DNA of 64,000 nucleotides from Firm-13 sp037143795 (GCA_037143795.1 JBAWXZ010000008.1:1-64000), one strand, 5' to 3'. Shown: positions 52,438-62,585, numbered from the stretch's first letter. Made by a program: numbers and translations. Notes: generated by a model not told the origin, from the letters alone.

Positions 52438-54138
52438 CTATTTGCAGAGGCGGATGCAGACCATGCTCCAGAGTTTTATTTCCGGAATCATTATCTTTGC
52501 AGTCAGTCCTCTGTCAGTTTTTTCTATTTTGTAATCAGGAAATGCTGCTTCTCCCATATTGTCGTCGGGAGAAGCCAGAAAAATGGTTTCCACAGGTCCG
52601 TCGAGCTGTACATGAATTTCAATATCTGTCTGAGGAACAGGGGTATCCTTACCCTGATTCCAGTAGTCATCCCTGCATCCGCATAGATTCACCAGATTGA
52701 TTACCTTCATGCTGCTGTTTTCCCGGATATTCAGCCAGATCCTGTCCGGCTCGCCATAGGCACTCCATGCCTTATTAACACATTGATATTCCGTATTATC
52801 CCATCCGATATGAGTCATGGAGACATCCCTAAGAGAATCATCATAGAGAACATTCATATATCTCACGATGAAATCATAGTAATTACGCATTCTCCTGACC
52901 TGCGTATCCCTGAGGAAAGAATGATCCACATAATAACCTTGTGTCAGCACGCCGTTCTCTTCACCCAGCAGAAGGTGATATGCACCGTTCGATGCAATAA
53001 CAGCGGTAAGCAGAAAGGCCGCATTTTCAGCATTTTCGATTGGTTCCTTACGGAATGGTTCCAGATATGCGGCAAGGACTACCGGTTTGGGTTTTGCAGC
53101 GGCGGCCTTGGCGTCAAGAATTATCTGTTTGATGTGGAAATATCGTTCGTAAGGAGCCCATACCTCAATATACATAGCGTCCTGCGGCGAATCGGCAACC
53201 GTTTTTACCGGCCAGTTTCCGACATTATTGAAAATCAGCCGGGCATCGGAACGAATTGCGGATAAAGCTTTTTTTGCATCCTCAATTAAGAGCGGATACT
53301 CATCCTCGAGATGAAGAAGCACATCCGTTCCGCCGTATTTTGAAACGGCCGTTTTGGGAAATCCGTAAGTATCCATATGAATGCCGTCAAACCCGATTTC
53401 CGAAACAGCCAGCCGGTATTGCTCAATTATATGTGCATGCCAGGGGCATTCCCTGCTTACATTCATAATAAAAAAGGTATCAATGAAAACAAGCGGGGAA
53501 CCGTCACTGGTGTAGAGTCCCCAGTCGGGATGCTGATCATGAAAACTCTTCGATGCTGCATACACGGCTCCGTATCCGAGGGTCTTCATGCCCAGGCTGC
53601 GGCACGCCTCGATTTTGTTCTTTACGGTCCTTACATCCACTCTTCGACCCATCATGTCTTCGTAGACAGGTATCGGAGCAATAAAATTATCATGTTTATA
53701 TGACCAGTCGTAGAATTGAACCATATTGATATGATATTTGCACAAGTTCTCAACATCCCTGTTGTAATCTGAATCAGATGTGTCAAAATCGCTTAAGAAA
53801 CCATACCGGACCGCCCGTCCGCTGTCAGAAACAACATCAAACGCTGTCGAAAAGCTCTGTACGCGCACGGTATCCCGATAGATCGAAAGTTCGGCACCGA
53901 ACCCGCCAAAGTCCGTTTGAATGCCAGGCAAATAAAAAGTAATCCGCCTTTGTGCTATTTCAATATCTGACAGGGACTTTTCACACACAAACTGAAATTG
54001 CTCTGCTTTTGTCACTGTCAGAACCGCCCTGCACTGTGCATTTTCCCCGTCCCAATGATCCGGGCTGAGCAGTGCGATAATTTTAATTGATTCCCCGGTC
54101 AGGTACTGCGCCTTTTTGGGATACAGGTCGATGATCAT
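52438..54138 (-). CDS. GH66 dextranase/cycloisomaltooligosaccharide-type enzyme, cytoplasmic
   Basis: This is a 566-residue enzyme. The GH66 pattern is VQFYDWSYKHD..P near residue 140, GFDGIHMDTYG with the nucleophile Asp256 and AMYIEVWAPY with the acid/base Glu325. GH66 enzymes cut alpha-1,6-glucans (dextran) or form cyclic isomaltooligosaccharides. It has no signal peptide, unlike secreted dextranases, so it would act on imported isomaltooligosaccharides. It is in an operon with an ABC importer and a six-hairpin glycosidase. Confidence 0.9.
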   Translation of the reverse strand: MIIDLYPKKAQYLTGESIKIIALLSPDHWDGENAQCRAVLTVTKAEQFQFVCEKSLSDIEIAQRRITFYLPGIQTDFGGFGAELSIYRDTVRVQSFSTAFDVVSDSGRAVRYGFLSDFDTSDSDYNRDVENLCKYHINMVQFYDWSYKHDNFIAPIPVYEDMMGRRVDVRTVKNKIEACRSLGMKTLGYGAVYAASKSFHDQHPDWGLYTSDGSPLVFIDTFFIMNVSRECPWHAHIIEQYRLAVSEIGFDGIHMDTYGFPKTAVSKYGGTDVLLHLEDEYPLLIEDAKKALSAIRSDARLIFNNVGNWPVKTVADSPQDAMYIEVWAPYERYFHIKQIILDAKAAAAKPKPVVLAAYLEPFRKEPIENAENAAFLLTAVIASNGAYHLLLGEENGVLTQGYYVDHSFLRDTQVRRMRNYYDFIVRYMNVLYDDSLRDVSMTHIGWDNTEYQCVNKAWSAYGEPDRIWLNIRENSSMKVINLVNLCGCRDDYWNQGKDTPVPQTDIEIHVQLDGPVETIFLASPDDNMGEAAFPDYKIEKTDRGLTAKIMIPEIKLWSMVCIRLCK

Positions 54139-54158
54139 ATTCTGCCTCCGTAATTAGA

Positions 54159-54983
54159 TTAACCTTTGAGTGCGCCGGCTGTCAGGCCTTTCATAAGCTG
54201 TTTCTGCATTACCAGGAAGGCAAAAATGACCGGAACGACTGCTATCACTGCGGTCGCAGCCATCAGGTTCCATTTGGCACCTGCGAACTGCTGGAAAAAT
54301 ACCGACAGCGCCTGGGGAATGTTTTGTTTGCTTCTTTCCTGCAGGAAAAACACAGCCTGTGCATAGTTGTTCCATATGCCAAAGCCATTTAAAATGACAA
54401 CAGCTGCTATACACGGTTTAAGGAGCGGAAAAGTTATCCTCCAGAATGCAGAAAACCATGAGCATCCGTCAATGATCGCAGCTTCTTCAATTTCCCGCGG
54501 AAGTGAACGTATAAATCCTGTAAAGATAAAAACGGCGGCGGGCAGTGCCAGTGTTGCGCATACCAGGGACATTCCCCACAGGGTATTAATCGCATTGATT
54601 TTCCGCATAAGCGTATAGAGCGGCACGGTATTGATTATGCCCGGAATCATCATACAGACAAGAAAAATACTGAATACTGCCTTGTTGAATTTATTTTCAA
54701 ATCGGGCAATGGCGTATCCCGCCATTCCGCCGAGGGCGAGAATGATTGAAAGCGATGATGCCGTGATAACGGCTGAATTAACGATTGCTGTTCCGATCTG
54801 TGATTTGTGCCAGGCATCAATATAGTTTGCGAAGAAGAATTCCGGAATGAACATATTCCCCTCGTAAAACACTCTTTGCGGAGTGTTGAGTGATAATACA
54901 ATCAGTATATAAAACGGGATCAGGCACATTCCGCAAATCATTATAACAGCAAGGATTTTAAGAGTTTTCTTTAAGTATTTCAT
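54159..54983 (-). CDS. Carbohydrate ABC transporter permease (MalG-type)
   Basis: This is a 274-residue protein with six hydrophobic segments and the EAA-type loop EIEEAAIIDGCSWFSAFWRITFPLLKP. It is the second permease of an oligosaccharide importer. The start at 54983 (MKYLKKT) has AGGGG 7 nt upstream; the open frame to 55040 runs into the previous gene. It ends 20 nt before the GH66 gene. Confidence 0.93.
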   Translation of the reverse strand: MKYLKKTLKILAVIMICGMCLIPFYILIVLSLNTPQRVFYEGNMFIPEFFFANYIDAWHKSQIGTAIVNSAVITASSLSIILALGGMAGYAIARFENKFNKAVFSIFLVCMMIPGIINTVPLYTLMRKINAINTLWGMSLVCATLALPAAVFIFTGFIRSLPREIEEAAIIDGCSWFSAFWRITFPLLKPCIAAVVILNGFGIWNNYAQAVFFLQERSKQNIPQALSVFFQQFAGAKWNLMAATAVIAVVPVIFAFLVMQKQLMKGLTAGALKG

Positions 54984-54993
54984 TTTACTACCC

Positions 54994-55869
54994 CTAATCT
55001 TTTGATCGCGTAAGCCGCATCGACACAATAACAGGAACAAGTATGATTACGAACAGAATCAATGCAACAGCTGTGGAATAACCTGTCTTGCTTCCGTAAC
55101 ACATACGCATTATGTAGATACTCAGGGTCTCTGTGGAATATCCCGGTCCTCCGCTGGTTAAAGACATGACAATGTCGAAAACCGACAGGGATCCTATGAT
55201 ATTGGTTACTATGTTGATGCGGATTGACGGCATCAGAAGCGGCATCGTGATATAACGGAAAAGCTGCCAGGATCCGGCTCCATCTATCCTTGCCGATTCA
55301 TAGAGGTCCTCCGATATGGACTGAAGACCGGCCAGGTATATAACCATGGACATTCCTGCATATTGCCATACATTGACGAGAACCAGAACTAACATCGCGG
55401 CGGAATACTTTCCCATCCAGTTTCCCAGCAGGGATGACAATCCCACAAGATCGAGCGCATGGTAGAGGAATCCCCGTTCAGGCTGAAGCAGGAAATACCA
55501 GATGTATCCCATTATTAACGGACTGATAATTGCCGGTAAATATATAATGACCCTGGCAACTGACTTGCCCCTGAATTTTTCATTCATAAGCAGCGCGTAG
55601 AGGAGCCCGATTATGTTCAGGAGAGGTGCACTGATAAGGGCAAACAGTACTGTCGTTTTAATATCGCTGATCGCTCTGTCATCCGTAAAAAAATCAATGA
55701 AGTTCTGAAATCCGATGAATTTTGCCGGACTTAAACCATCCCAGTCGCTCAGGCTCATATTAATTCCCCTGGTGAGCGGATAGATGAAAAAGAGCGCGAA
55801 TAAAAGGAATGCGGGTACGGCCATAAAGGTATGAAGACCCATTTTTTTCATTTTTAACATCTTTAACAT
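54994..55869 (-). CDS. Carbohydrate ABC transporter permease (MalF-type)
   Basis: This is a 291-residue protein with six hydrophobic segments and the EAA loop EDLYESARIDGAGSWQLFRYITMPLLMPSIRINI. It is the first permease of the importer, together with the permease at 54159-54983. The start at 55869 (MLKMLKMKK) has CAGGT upstream; the frame is open to 55908. No dedicated ATPase gene follows, so it likely shares an MsmK/UgpC-type ATPase encoded elsewhere. Confidence 0.92.
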   Translation of the reverse strand: MLKMLKMKKMGLHTFMAVPAFLLFALFFIYPLTRGINMSLSDWDGLSPAKFIGFQNFIDFFTDDRAISDIKTTVLFALISAPLLNIIGLLYALLMNEKFRGKSVARVIIYLPAIISPLIMGYIWYFLLQPERGFLYHALDLVGLSSLLGNWMGKYSAAMLVLVLVNVWQYAGMSMVIYLAGLQSISEDLYESARIDGAGSWQLFRYITMPLLMPSIRINIVTNIIGSLSVFDIVMSLTSGGPGYSTETLSIYIMRMCYGSKTGYSTAVALILFVIILVPVIVSMRLTRSKD

Positions 55870-55945
55870 GATTTTACCTGCCTGTCTTTTCGGAAAATAC
55901 AAGGGCATCCCATTGAGATGCCCCTGTACCCTGCCAAAAAAGTGA

Positions 55946-57313
55946 TTAAGACTTCATTCCTGCATCCCATGCCTTTTTGTAAGCTTCTGCAAAAGTTATC
56001 GCGGTATATTTTCCGCTTAGCAGATCCTGTACCATACGGCCTGCGTCATCGCCTGTGAACCCGGCAGGCTTTTCATTGGTAAAGCCGATGTTTACTGCTG
56101 TATTTACTGCATTGTTGACTTCTGTAACGATGGCTTCCGGAGCCCATTGTGCTGTTACATCCTTAAATGCGCTTGGTGCTCCTGAGGCCTCACTGTACTT
56201 CTTCTGGTTTTCAGCGGAGAACAGATAATTCAGGAAATCCTTGCACTGCTGCGGGTATTTAGTTTCGGAAGATATACAGTAACCTGAATCTTCCGCGACA
56301 AGAACAACAGGCTTGGCGTCAGGCATATAAGACGGATACGGTGCGAATCCGATTTTGTCCGCCATATCAGGATTGGCGGCGAGAATGCTGGAGAGAACCC
56401 ACATACCATTGCTCAGCATTGCTGCCTTGCCGTTTGCAAAATCCTGAACGCAGTTGTCACTGGTTGCTGTAAGTACGTCGGAGTTGATAAGGCCTTTGTC
56501 TTTCAGGTCCAGAAGATTCTGGGCGAATACTGCCATGCTGCCGGTAGGAGATCCGAAATCAAGAATGGACTGGTCATTGGCAAGCATAGCTTTTTTGATT
56601 TCAAGTGTTCCGTACTTCTGTTTAAGATAGCCGTGGGGGATAAACTCTACAAGGTGGCCCAGGTGCCAGGCTTCACTTCCAAAAATAAACCAGGGTGTGA
56701 CATCGGGTTTCGCCTTTTTGATGGCTTCAAGATTAGCTGTAAACTCAGTCCATGTTGTCGCCGTCTTCAGTCCGAGTTCTTCAAAAATAGTCTTGTTGTA
56801 GAAGAATCCGGCCATAGTCATATTGGTGCAGACGCGGTACTGTTTCCCTGAGTTAATATCCGTACAGTTCACTTTCATGGAAGGGATCAGTCTGTCCCAT
56901 AATGCATTTTCTCCGGACAGATCAAGATATTTGCCCTGATCCGCATATTCCTGCTCATATGTTGTCATGATATCCGGAACATCGCCTGATGCAAATTTTA
57001 TCTTGATGACATTACTTGCATCTTTCTGATATTCCTGGACAACGGTTATTTTGTCCTGTGATTCGTTGAATCCGTTAATGATTTCATTCATAACATCAAT
57101 GGTCTCAACCTTTCCTGTGAAGAACGTGAGCGTAACCCGCTCCGTACTTCCCTCAGTCGCCTTGGCGGTTGTACTGTCCGTACCGGCCGCAACGGTCGTA
57201 CCTGTTGCACCTGACGCTTCTGTCGTAACTGTTCCGGCCTTAGTGCCGGAACATGATGACGCAAGACCCGTAAGAAGAACCATGCATAATAGGATTGCCA
57301 TTACCCGTTTCAT
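55946..57313 (-). CDS. Extracellular sugar-binding lipoprotein (family 1)
   Basis: This is a 455-residue protein. A signal peptide with a cysteine at position 21 (LTGLASSC) and a Thr/Ala-rich linker (SGTKAGTVTTEASGATGTTVAAG) are followed by a family 1 solute-binding domain (LTFFTGKVETIDVMNEIINGFNESQDKITVV). It probably binds oligosaccharides for the two downstream permeases. The lipobox is slightly unusual (A-S-S-C). It is divergent from the yesM-like kinase gene, whose regulator probably controls it. Confidence 0.93.
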   Translation of the reverse strand: MKRVMAILLCMVLLTGLASSCSGTKAGTVTTEASGATGTTVAAGTDSTTAKATEGSTERVTLTFFTGKVETIDVMNEIINGFNESQDKITVVQEYQKDASNVIKIKFASGDVPDIMTTYEQEYADQGKYLDLSGENALWDRLIPSMKVNCTDINSGKQYRVCTNMTMAGFFYNKTIFEELGLKTATTWTEFTANLEAIKKAKPDVTPWFIFGSEAWHLGHLVEFIPHGYLKQKYGTLEIKKAMLANDQSILDFGSPTGSMAVFAQNLLDLKDKGLINSDVLTATSDNCVQDFANGKAAMLSNGMWVLSSILAANPDMADKIGFAPYPSYMPDAKPVVLVAEDSGYCISSETKYPQQCKDFLNYLFSAENQKKYSEASGAPSAFKDVTAQWAPEAIVTEVNNAVNTAVNIGFTNEKPAGFTGDDAGRMVQDLLSGKYTAITFAEAYKKAWDAGMKS

Positions 57314-57505
57314 AAGTTATCCTCCTTCAGTTGTGTAGGCTTCATCTGCCTTATGGTTGTATTGTATGCCTGATTCTTCCCGTTTAAAATTTTCAGATTT
57401 TTGGATTAAAGTTCGCGTTTTTTCGATTCTTTCCTGTGCTGATTGCATAGAGGCTTCCGGGCTATATAATGAATGAAGAATGAGAAAATGAAGGAGGCCG
57501 CAGCT

Positions 57506-59332
57506 TTGAAAATATTCACTCAAGGATCCTGGAAAAATTTAAGTTTGAAGAGGAAGCTGCTTGCCTTTACTTCCATTCTTATTCTTTTGTCTGTCACGCT
57601 TGTATCCATACTGACTTACAGCCGGTATACAAGTTATTTTAACGAGCAGAGCACACGGCAGACTGAGCAGATTCTTGAACAGATCGGAATCAATCTCGAT
57701 ACGTATGTGGATGAGTTATTCAGGCTGAGTGTTTCCCCTTATTATAACAGTGATATTATGTCCGCCTTAGAGGCAAATGCGCAGACAGATCTGGAAAAAC
57801 TCGAGAAACGCCGTATTATTGAGAATTTTTTAAGCGGGGTAATGACCATTCCAAGAAATGATATCCTGCGTGTATATATCGTGACGGAAGACGGCACCTA
57901 TTCCAGCAATAAAACAAACTATGACGTAGATATTTCTGTCGACAATATAAACTCCGACTGGTATAAACAGGCAATCGCGACAAGCAGTCCCGTCTTTCTT
58001 CCCGTGCACAGGGAATCCGCTTTCCGTGATGATACAATCCGGATATTTTCTATCGTACAGCGCTTAAGAAGTACCAGGGACAATTCAATAATTCTTGGCG
58101 CAATCAAGGTTGATGCGAATTATACGGGAATCAAGTCAATATGCGATAAGGTACAGCTGCAGAAAGGCAGTGCACTTTTTGTGATTGATAAAGAAAAAAA
58201 CATCGTCTATCAAAATAGCCAGTTGGGCGCGGGCATCAGCGGCGAGAGTTTTTTCGACAAGGCACTGTCCGCTGAAAACAAAAGTGTGACGATGAATTCA
58301 GGGATGGAGAAATATATTGTCAGTTCACAGTCCATGCAGGCAACCGACTGGCAGATCGTGAAAGTAAATTCTGTTTCCGCCATGAATCAATACTTTACCT
58401 CAACCAGGAATGCCGCATTCATTCTGGCTTTTATCTGCGCACTTTTTGCCGTTTTCATTTCCATATTTTTTGTAAACAGTTTTCTTCGTCCCCTGTTTAA
58501 GATTGTTAATCTGATGAAACAAGTACAGCAGGGTGATCTGAATGCCCGCTACGAAATTAGGAATCATGATGAAATCGGATATCTCGGCGAGTCGTTCAAT
58601 CAGATGATCGGCCAGATTGACAATATGATGGAACGCAATACCCAGCTGGTCAAAGAAGTATACGAAGTGAAATATCTGCAGAAAGAGGCGCAGTATAATG
58701 CGCTGTGCAGCCAGATCAAGCCCCATTTTCTCTATAACACACTCAATACAATCAACCTTCTGATTAAATGCAATGAGCCGCAAAAAGCAGTGGAAGATAT
58801 CGGGAAGCTTTCTTTTCTTCTCCGCGGGATCATGAATATCGACAGGGAAATTACTGTTGCAGACGAACTGAAAATTGTAGACGCCTATTTAAGCCTGCAA
58901 AAGAGCAGGTACGGGAAAAACCTCCAATACAAAATTGATATCGGCGACTGCTACAAAGACTATTTTATTCCAGCCCTTACTCTGCAGCCGATTGTCGAAA
59001 ACGCCGTTATACATGGCTGTGAAGCCACACGCGGTGAATCTTTCATCAATCTTTACGATTCAGCCGATGCGGACAGCCTCTATTTCCATATAACGGACAA
59101 TGGTCCGGGAATAGCTGCAGACAAGCTAAATGCACTGCAGATAAAATTGGCTGAATGTCAGAATATCGAACCGACCGAAAACAGCACGTCAAACAGCATT
59201 GGTCTGATCAATGTAAACCGCCGTATTAAGCTGAGATACGGCGAATCATATGGAATAGATATCCAGTCGGAAATTGGCCGCGGAACACATATCACTCTCC
59301 ACTTGCCGCTGCATTCAGAAGTTAGGAGATGA
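57506..59332 (+). CDS. YesM-type sensor histidine kinase
   Basis: This is about 608 residues. A transmembrane helix (LLAFTSILILLSVTLVSIL) precedes a dCache-like extracellular region; a second helix (AAFILAFICALFAVFISIFFV) is followed by HAMP (LRPLFKIVNLMKQVQQGDLNAR), and the kinase has KPHFLYNTLNTI with the phosphorylated histidine, TLQPIVENAVIHGC and an ATPase end (DNGPGI, GIGL). The start is uncertain: TTG at 57506 has AAGGAGG 8 nt upstream, while ATG at 57473 has none. It is co-transcribed with the response regulator and divergent from the sugar ABC operon. Confidence 0.92.
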   Translation: MKIFTQGSWKNLSLKRKLLAFTSILILLSVTLVSILTYSRYTSYFNEQSTRQTEQILEQIGINLDTYVDELFRLSVSPYYNSDIMSALEANAQTDLEKLEKRRIIENFLSGVMTIPRNDILRVYIVTEDGTYSSNKTNYDVDISVDNINSDWYKQAIATSSPVFLPVHRESAFRDDTIRIFSIVQRLRSTRDNSIILGAIKVDANYTGIKSICDKVQLQKGSALFVIDKEKNIVYQNSQLGAGISGESFFDKALSAENKSVTMNSGMEKYIVSSQSMQATDWQIVKVNSVSAMNQYFTSTRNAAFILAFICALFAVFISIFFVNSFLRPLFKIVNLMKQVQQGDLNARYEIRNHDEIGYLGESFNQMIGQIDNMMERNTQLVKEVYEVKYLQKEAQYNALCSQIKPHFLYNTLNTINLLIKCNEPQKAVEDIGKLSFLLRGIMNIDREITVADELKIVDAYLSLQKSRYGKNLQYKIDIGDCYKDYFIPALTLQPIVENAVIHGCEATRGESFINLYDSADADSLYFHITDNGPGIAADKLNALQIKLAECQNIEPTENSTSNSIGLINVNRRIKLRYGESYGIDIQSEIGRGTHITLHLPLHSEVRR

Positions 59333-59337
59333 CCTCT

Positions 59338-60954
59338 ATGTATAATGTTCTAATTGTTGATGACGAGCCTCTCATGCGCAAATATATGACTGACAATCTG
59401 TCCCGTATCGATAACAGGTGGACTGTAACCGATCAGACGGAAGACGGTCTGCAGGCAGTGTCACTGATGAAAAACAAGTCGTTTGATCTTGTTATTACTG
59501 ATATTAAAATGCCGGAAATGGATGGTCTTGCCCTGGCCAAACATATCCAGAAAAATTATCCTGACACAAAGGTTATCATCGTATCCGGATTTGATGAGTT
59601 TCAATATGCCCAGGAGGCAGTGCGCTGCAACGTTCACGACTACCTGCTTAAACCATTGATGGATGAAAATATTATGGAAGCCCTGGACCGTGTCGCAAAA
59701 AGCATTGAGAAACAGCAGGCACTCGGCATAATTCTTAAAACAATGAACAGTCTTCCGAACAAATCAACCGAAGAGCTGCTTTCCAATTTCCTTTCAGCTC
59801 TTATTAATGAAAATCATGCCGATATCAAAACCCTGTATCCCCTCATTCACAGTATGCAAATTAATATTATTGAGGGCCTTGCAACTGCACTCATATTATC
59901 CCTGGATGAATCAAGTATTTTCATGAGCAGGAAATCTGTTGCAGACTTGCCGATATACCGGATGATTCTCCATCAGAAGATTATTGAAATTACTAAAAGC
60001 AATAAAAATATCCCCATTTGTTATGACAAATCAGACAACACCGTTGTACTGATAACAGGAGAAGATGTCGAAACCATTACTGCTGTTTGCCGGAAGTTAT
60101 TTGAGGAAATATGCTGCCAGCTTGAAAGTCAGTCCGATATTAAGCTGATTTGTGCATTCGGCGAACCGGTCGAGGATATCCTGCAGTTACACACGGCATA
60201 TGACACAGCATCAGAATCATTGAAACTGGCACTTTTCAGGATACCTTCACCGATATCTCCCAATCGTTTCATAAGTCAGCGTCATTTTTTGAACAATCTT
60301 AATGAGACATTAAATGCAATTGATACTGATTTAACTGACAACGATTCCTCCCGCCTGTACAACGACCTCTTTCACTACACGGTGCTGATGCCAGAAAACC
60401 CGGGAGTTGAACAAATTCTAAGGTTTGGTCTTTTTCTCATCAACCGGCTCGCCGGTGAAAGCAAAGACAGGCAGGAAAGAATTGAACAGTCTTTGAAGCC
60501 GATGACCCGGCTCCTGAATACCGTTTCTGAAAATCAACCTGAAGACTATAAAAATATCACTGCATTATTTCTGGCATCCGTATCTGCGCTGGTTGAAAAT
60601 TCATCCAATCCAGACGGAAATGAATACGGCGTGTTATCTGATAAGGCCAAGGAATATATCTGCATGCATTACAACGAACCAATAAGCCTTGCACTGGTCG
60701 CAGACATCCTGGGTGTGTCAGCAAGTTATCTTTGTGATGTTTTCCATAAAAATATTGGGGAAACCTATTCAAAATTTCTAACGCGGATTCGAATGGAGCA
60801 GGCGGCGTTACTTCTAAAATCCAATCCCGACGAAAGAATTTACACGATTTCCGAACAAGTCGGTTATATCAGCGACAAACATTTCACAACTGTCTTCAAA
60901 AGACATTTCAACATGACACCTAAAGAATACCAGCAGCAAAAAAAGAAAATCTGA
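59338..60954 (+). CDS. YesN-type response regulator with AraC domain
   Basis: This is a 538-residue protein. The receiver domain has VLIVDDEPLM and the phosphorylation site Asp55 (LVITDIKMPEMDG) and the lysine LLKPL; a long linker follows; the C-terminal AraC HTH is YICMHYNEPISLALVADILGVSASYLCDVFHKNIGETYSKFLTRIRMEQAALLLKS...ISEQVGYISDKHFTTVFKRHFNMTPKEYQ. It likely activates the divergent sugar transport operon. The start at 59338 is preceded by AGGAG 9 nt upstream and overlaps the kinase's end slightly differently than the ATG at 59329. Confidence 0.94.
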   Translation: MYNVLIVDDEPLMRKYMTDNLSRIDNRWTVTDQTEDGLQAVSLMKNKSFDLVITDIKMPEMDGLALAKHIQKNYPDTKVIIVSGFDEFQYAQEAVRCNVHDYLLKPLMDENIMEALDRVAKSIEKQQALGIILKTMNSLPNKSTEELLSNFLSALINENHADIKTLYPLIHSMQINIIEGLATALILSLDESSIFMSRKSVADLPIYRMILHQKIIEITKSNKNIPICYDKSDNTVVLITGEDVETITAVCRKLFEEICCQLESQSDIKLICAFGEPVEDILQLHTAYDTASESLKLALFRIPSPISPNRFISQRHFLNNLNETLNAIDTDLTDNDSSRLYNDLFHYTVLMPENPGVEQILRFGLFLINRLAGESKDRQERIEQSLKPMTRLLNTVSENQPEDYKNITALFLASVSALVENSSNPDGNEYGVLSDKAKEYICMHYNEPISLALVADILGVSASYLCDVFHKNIGETYSKFLTRIRMEQAALLLKSNPDERIYTISEQVGYISDKHFTTVFKRHFNMTPKEYQQQKKKI

Positions 60955-60966
60955 CCGATCATTTCA

Positions 60967-61009
60967 AAAAGCAGCCCTTTGCAGATCATCTCTGCAAAGG
61001 GCTGCTTTT
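60967..61009. terminator. Intrinsic terminator after the YesN-type gene
   Basis: A 19-bp perfect stem (arms 60967-60985 and 60991-61009) with a TCATC loop and a T/A base. It ends the two-component operon and, on the other strand, can end the uracil/xanthine permease transcript at 61072. Confidence 0.92.
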
Positions 61010-61071
61010 ATTGTATAAGCTTTAAATAGATTTAGTGTAATTTTCGCACCGGACAAAACCCACATACGGGA

Positions 61072-62427
61072 TTATGCCGCAGCTGTCTTCTCCGCAACCG
61101 GCTTTTTGCGGCCGATGGAAAGGATCAGGTTCAGAACAATGCCGACTACAGCTGCTGTTGCAATAGCAGGAAGCTTCTGTCCGAAGAAGGGAATCATGCC
61201 GTTCGGGAATACATAGCTTCCGCCGATTCCGACGACAAGGATCGCGGAAATAACGGAAAGGTTTCTGGCATCGAACATGTCAACTTTTTTATTGATCATA
61301 ATTGCAATACCCTGTGCGCCGATAACACCGAACAGGAAGATGCAGGCGCCGTTGATAACGGAAGAAGGAACCGAGCGGATCGCATTGGAAATCGGAGCCA
61401 GGAAAGACATTCCCATTGCCATGACTGCAGCTGCGCCCAGAACCTTTACAGAGAAATTCTTTGTAATTGCCATGGTGGAAATATTCTCACCATAGTTGGT
61501 TCCTGCTGGGCCGCCGAACATAGAGGCCACAATATCGCCAAGGCCGTCGCCGATCAGGTTGAGGCCAAGCTTACTGGCAATTTTATACTCACCCTTGCCT
61601 TTTTTCTTTGCAAGATCGTTAACATAAATATCAAGCTGGAACAGATGGGCTGTCGATTCCGGAATTGTCGCAATTGCTATAGGCATAATTGCGGCAACTG
61701 CAAACCAGTTCGGTGTCGGAAGTGTGAAATGTGGCGTTGTAATTATATTGGAAGCACCTGTCCAGATAGTTGAGAAATCAACAAGTCCAAGCGGGATAGC
61801 TACAATATAACCCAGTAAAATTCCGAACAGAATCGGCAGCTGTCCCCATACGCCTTTAAGATATACGGAGAAAAGAATAGTCGAAAGAAGGGTGACAAGG
61901 GCGGCTATCCAGGCATTGTTATTGGAAAGGCCGGTCGCAGAATCAAATCCTGCAGCCTGGCTGATTGCAGTACCTGCAAGTGAGATACCGATGACCATGG
62001 CAATGGATCCTGTTACTGTTGCAGGAAGAACCTTTTCTATTATGTCCATGCCGAAACGGCTGACGATAAGCCCGACAACGATAGATACAAGACCCGACAT
62101 AATTATGCCGAACTGTGCCTGTGAAATCAGATTATCCGCTGCAACAACGCCAAATTTTGCACCTGTGATGCTTACAATGGCTGCAATGTACGAGAAGCTC
62201 GATCCGTAATACAGCGGAATCTTGCCCCTTGTGACCAGAAGAAAGCAAATTGTTGCAAAACCACTTGCAAAGATCGTAGTTGAGACGTGAAATCCTGTCA
62301 GAAGTGCGACGGTTACAGTAGCCGGAAACATGACCAAAATTTGCTGAAAAGCAAATATCAGCAGCTTCCCGATCGATGGGGTCTCGTCTGGTAAATAGCC
62401 TGTTACTTTTTCGGTTGCCTGAGCCAT
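61072..62427 (-). CDS. Uracil/xanthine permease (NCS2 family)
   Basis: This is a 451-residue protein with about 12-14 hydrophobic segments. NCS2 features are IPLYYGSSFSYIAAIVSITGAKFG, IATIPESTAHLFQLDIYVN and DGLGDIVASMFGGPAGTNYGENISTMAITKNFSVKVLGAAAVMAM, all matching the uracil-type (UraA/PyrP) transporters. It takes up uracil, or possibly xanthine, with protons. AAGGAGG precedes the start. The promoter is at 62482-62510. No purine or PyrR leader was recognised. Confidence 0.93.
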   Translation of the reverse strand: MAQATEKVTGYLPDETPSIGKLLIFAFQQILVMFPATVTVALLTGFHVSTTIFASGFATICFLLVTRGKIPLYYGSSFSYIAAIVSITGAKFGVVAADNLISQAQFGIIMSGLVSIVVGLIVSRFGMDIIEKVLPATVTGSIAMVIGISLAGTAISQAAGFDSATGLSNNNAWIAALVTLLSTILFSVYLKGVWGQLPILFGILLGYIVAIPLGLVDFSTIWTGASNIITTPHFTLPTPNWFAVAAIMPIAIATIPESTAHLFQLDIYVNDLAKKKGKGEYKIASKLGLNLIGDGLGDIVASMFGGPAGTNYGENISTMAITKNFSVKVLGAAAVMAMGMSFLAPISNAIRSVPSSVINGACIFLFGVIGAQGIAIMINKKVDMFDARNLSVISAILVVGIGGSYVFPNGMIPFFGQKLPAIATAAVVGIVLNLILSIGRKKPVAEKTAAA

Positions 62428-62481
62428 TTTATCCTCCTTGTTATCCCTTTTCCATGCGGATTTTTCATAAACACTGAAAAA

Positions 62482-62510
62482 ATTTTACTGGTAAACAGAG
62501 GGCATGTCAA
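62482..62510 (-). promoter_or_regulatory. Promoter of the uracil/xanthine permease gene
   Basis: On the minus strand TTGACA (complement of 62505-62510) and TAAAAT (complement of 62482-62487) are separated by 17 nt. The leader to the start codon at 62427 is about 50 nt with no regulatory hairpin visible. Confidence 0.7.
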
Positions 62511-62585
62511 CAAAGAAGAGATAAGTTTATGCTCTTTTAAAGGGTAAATATTTGATTTTGTCAAAACAGGCTCAAAATGGCAAAA

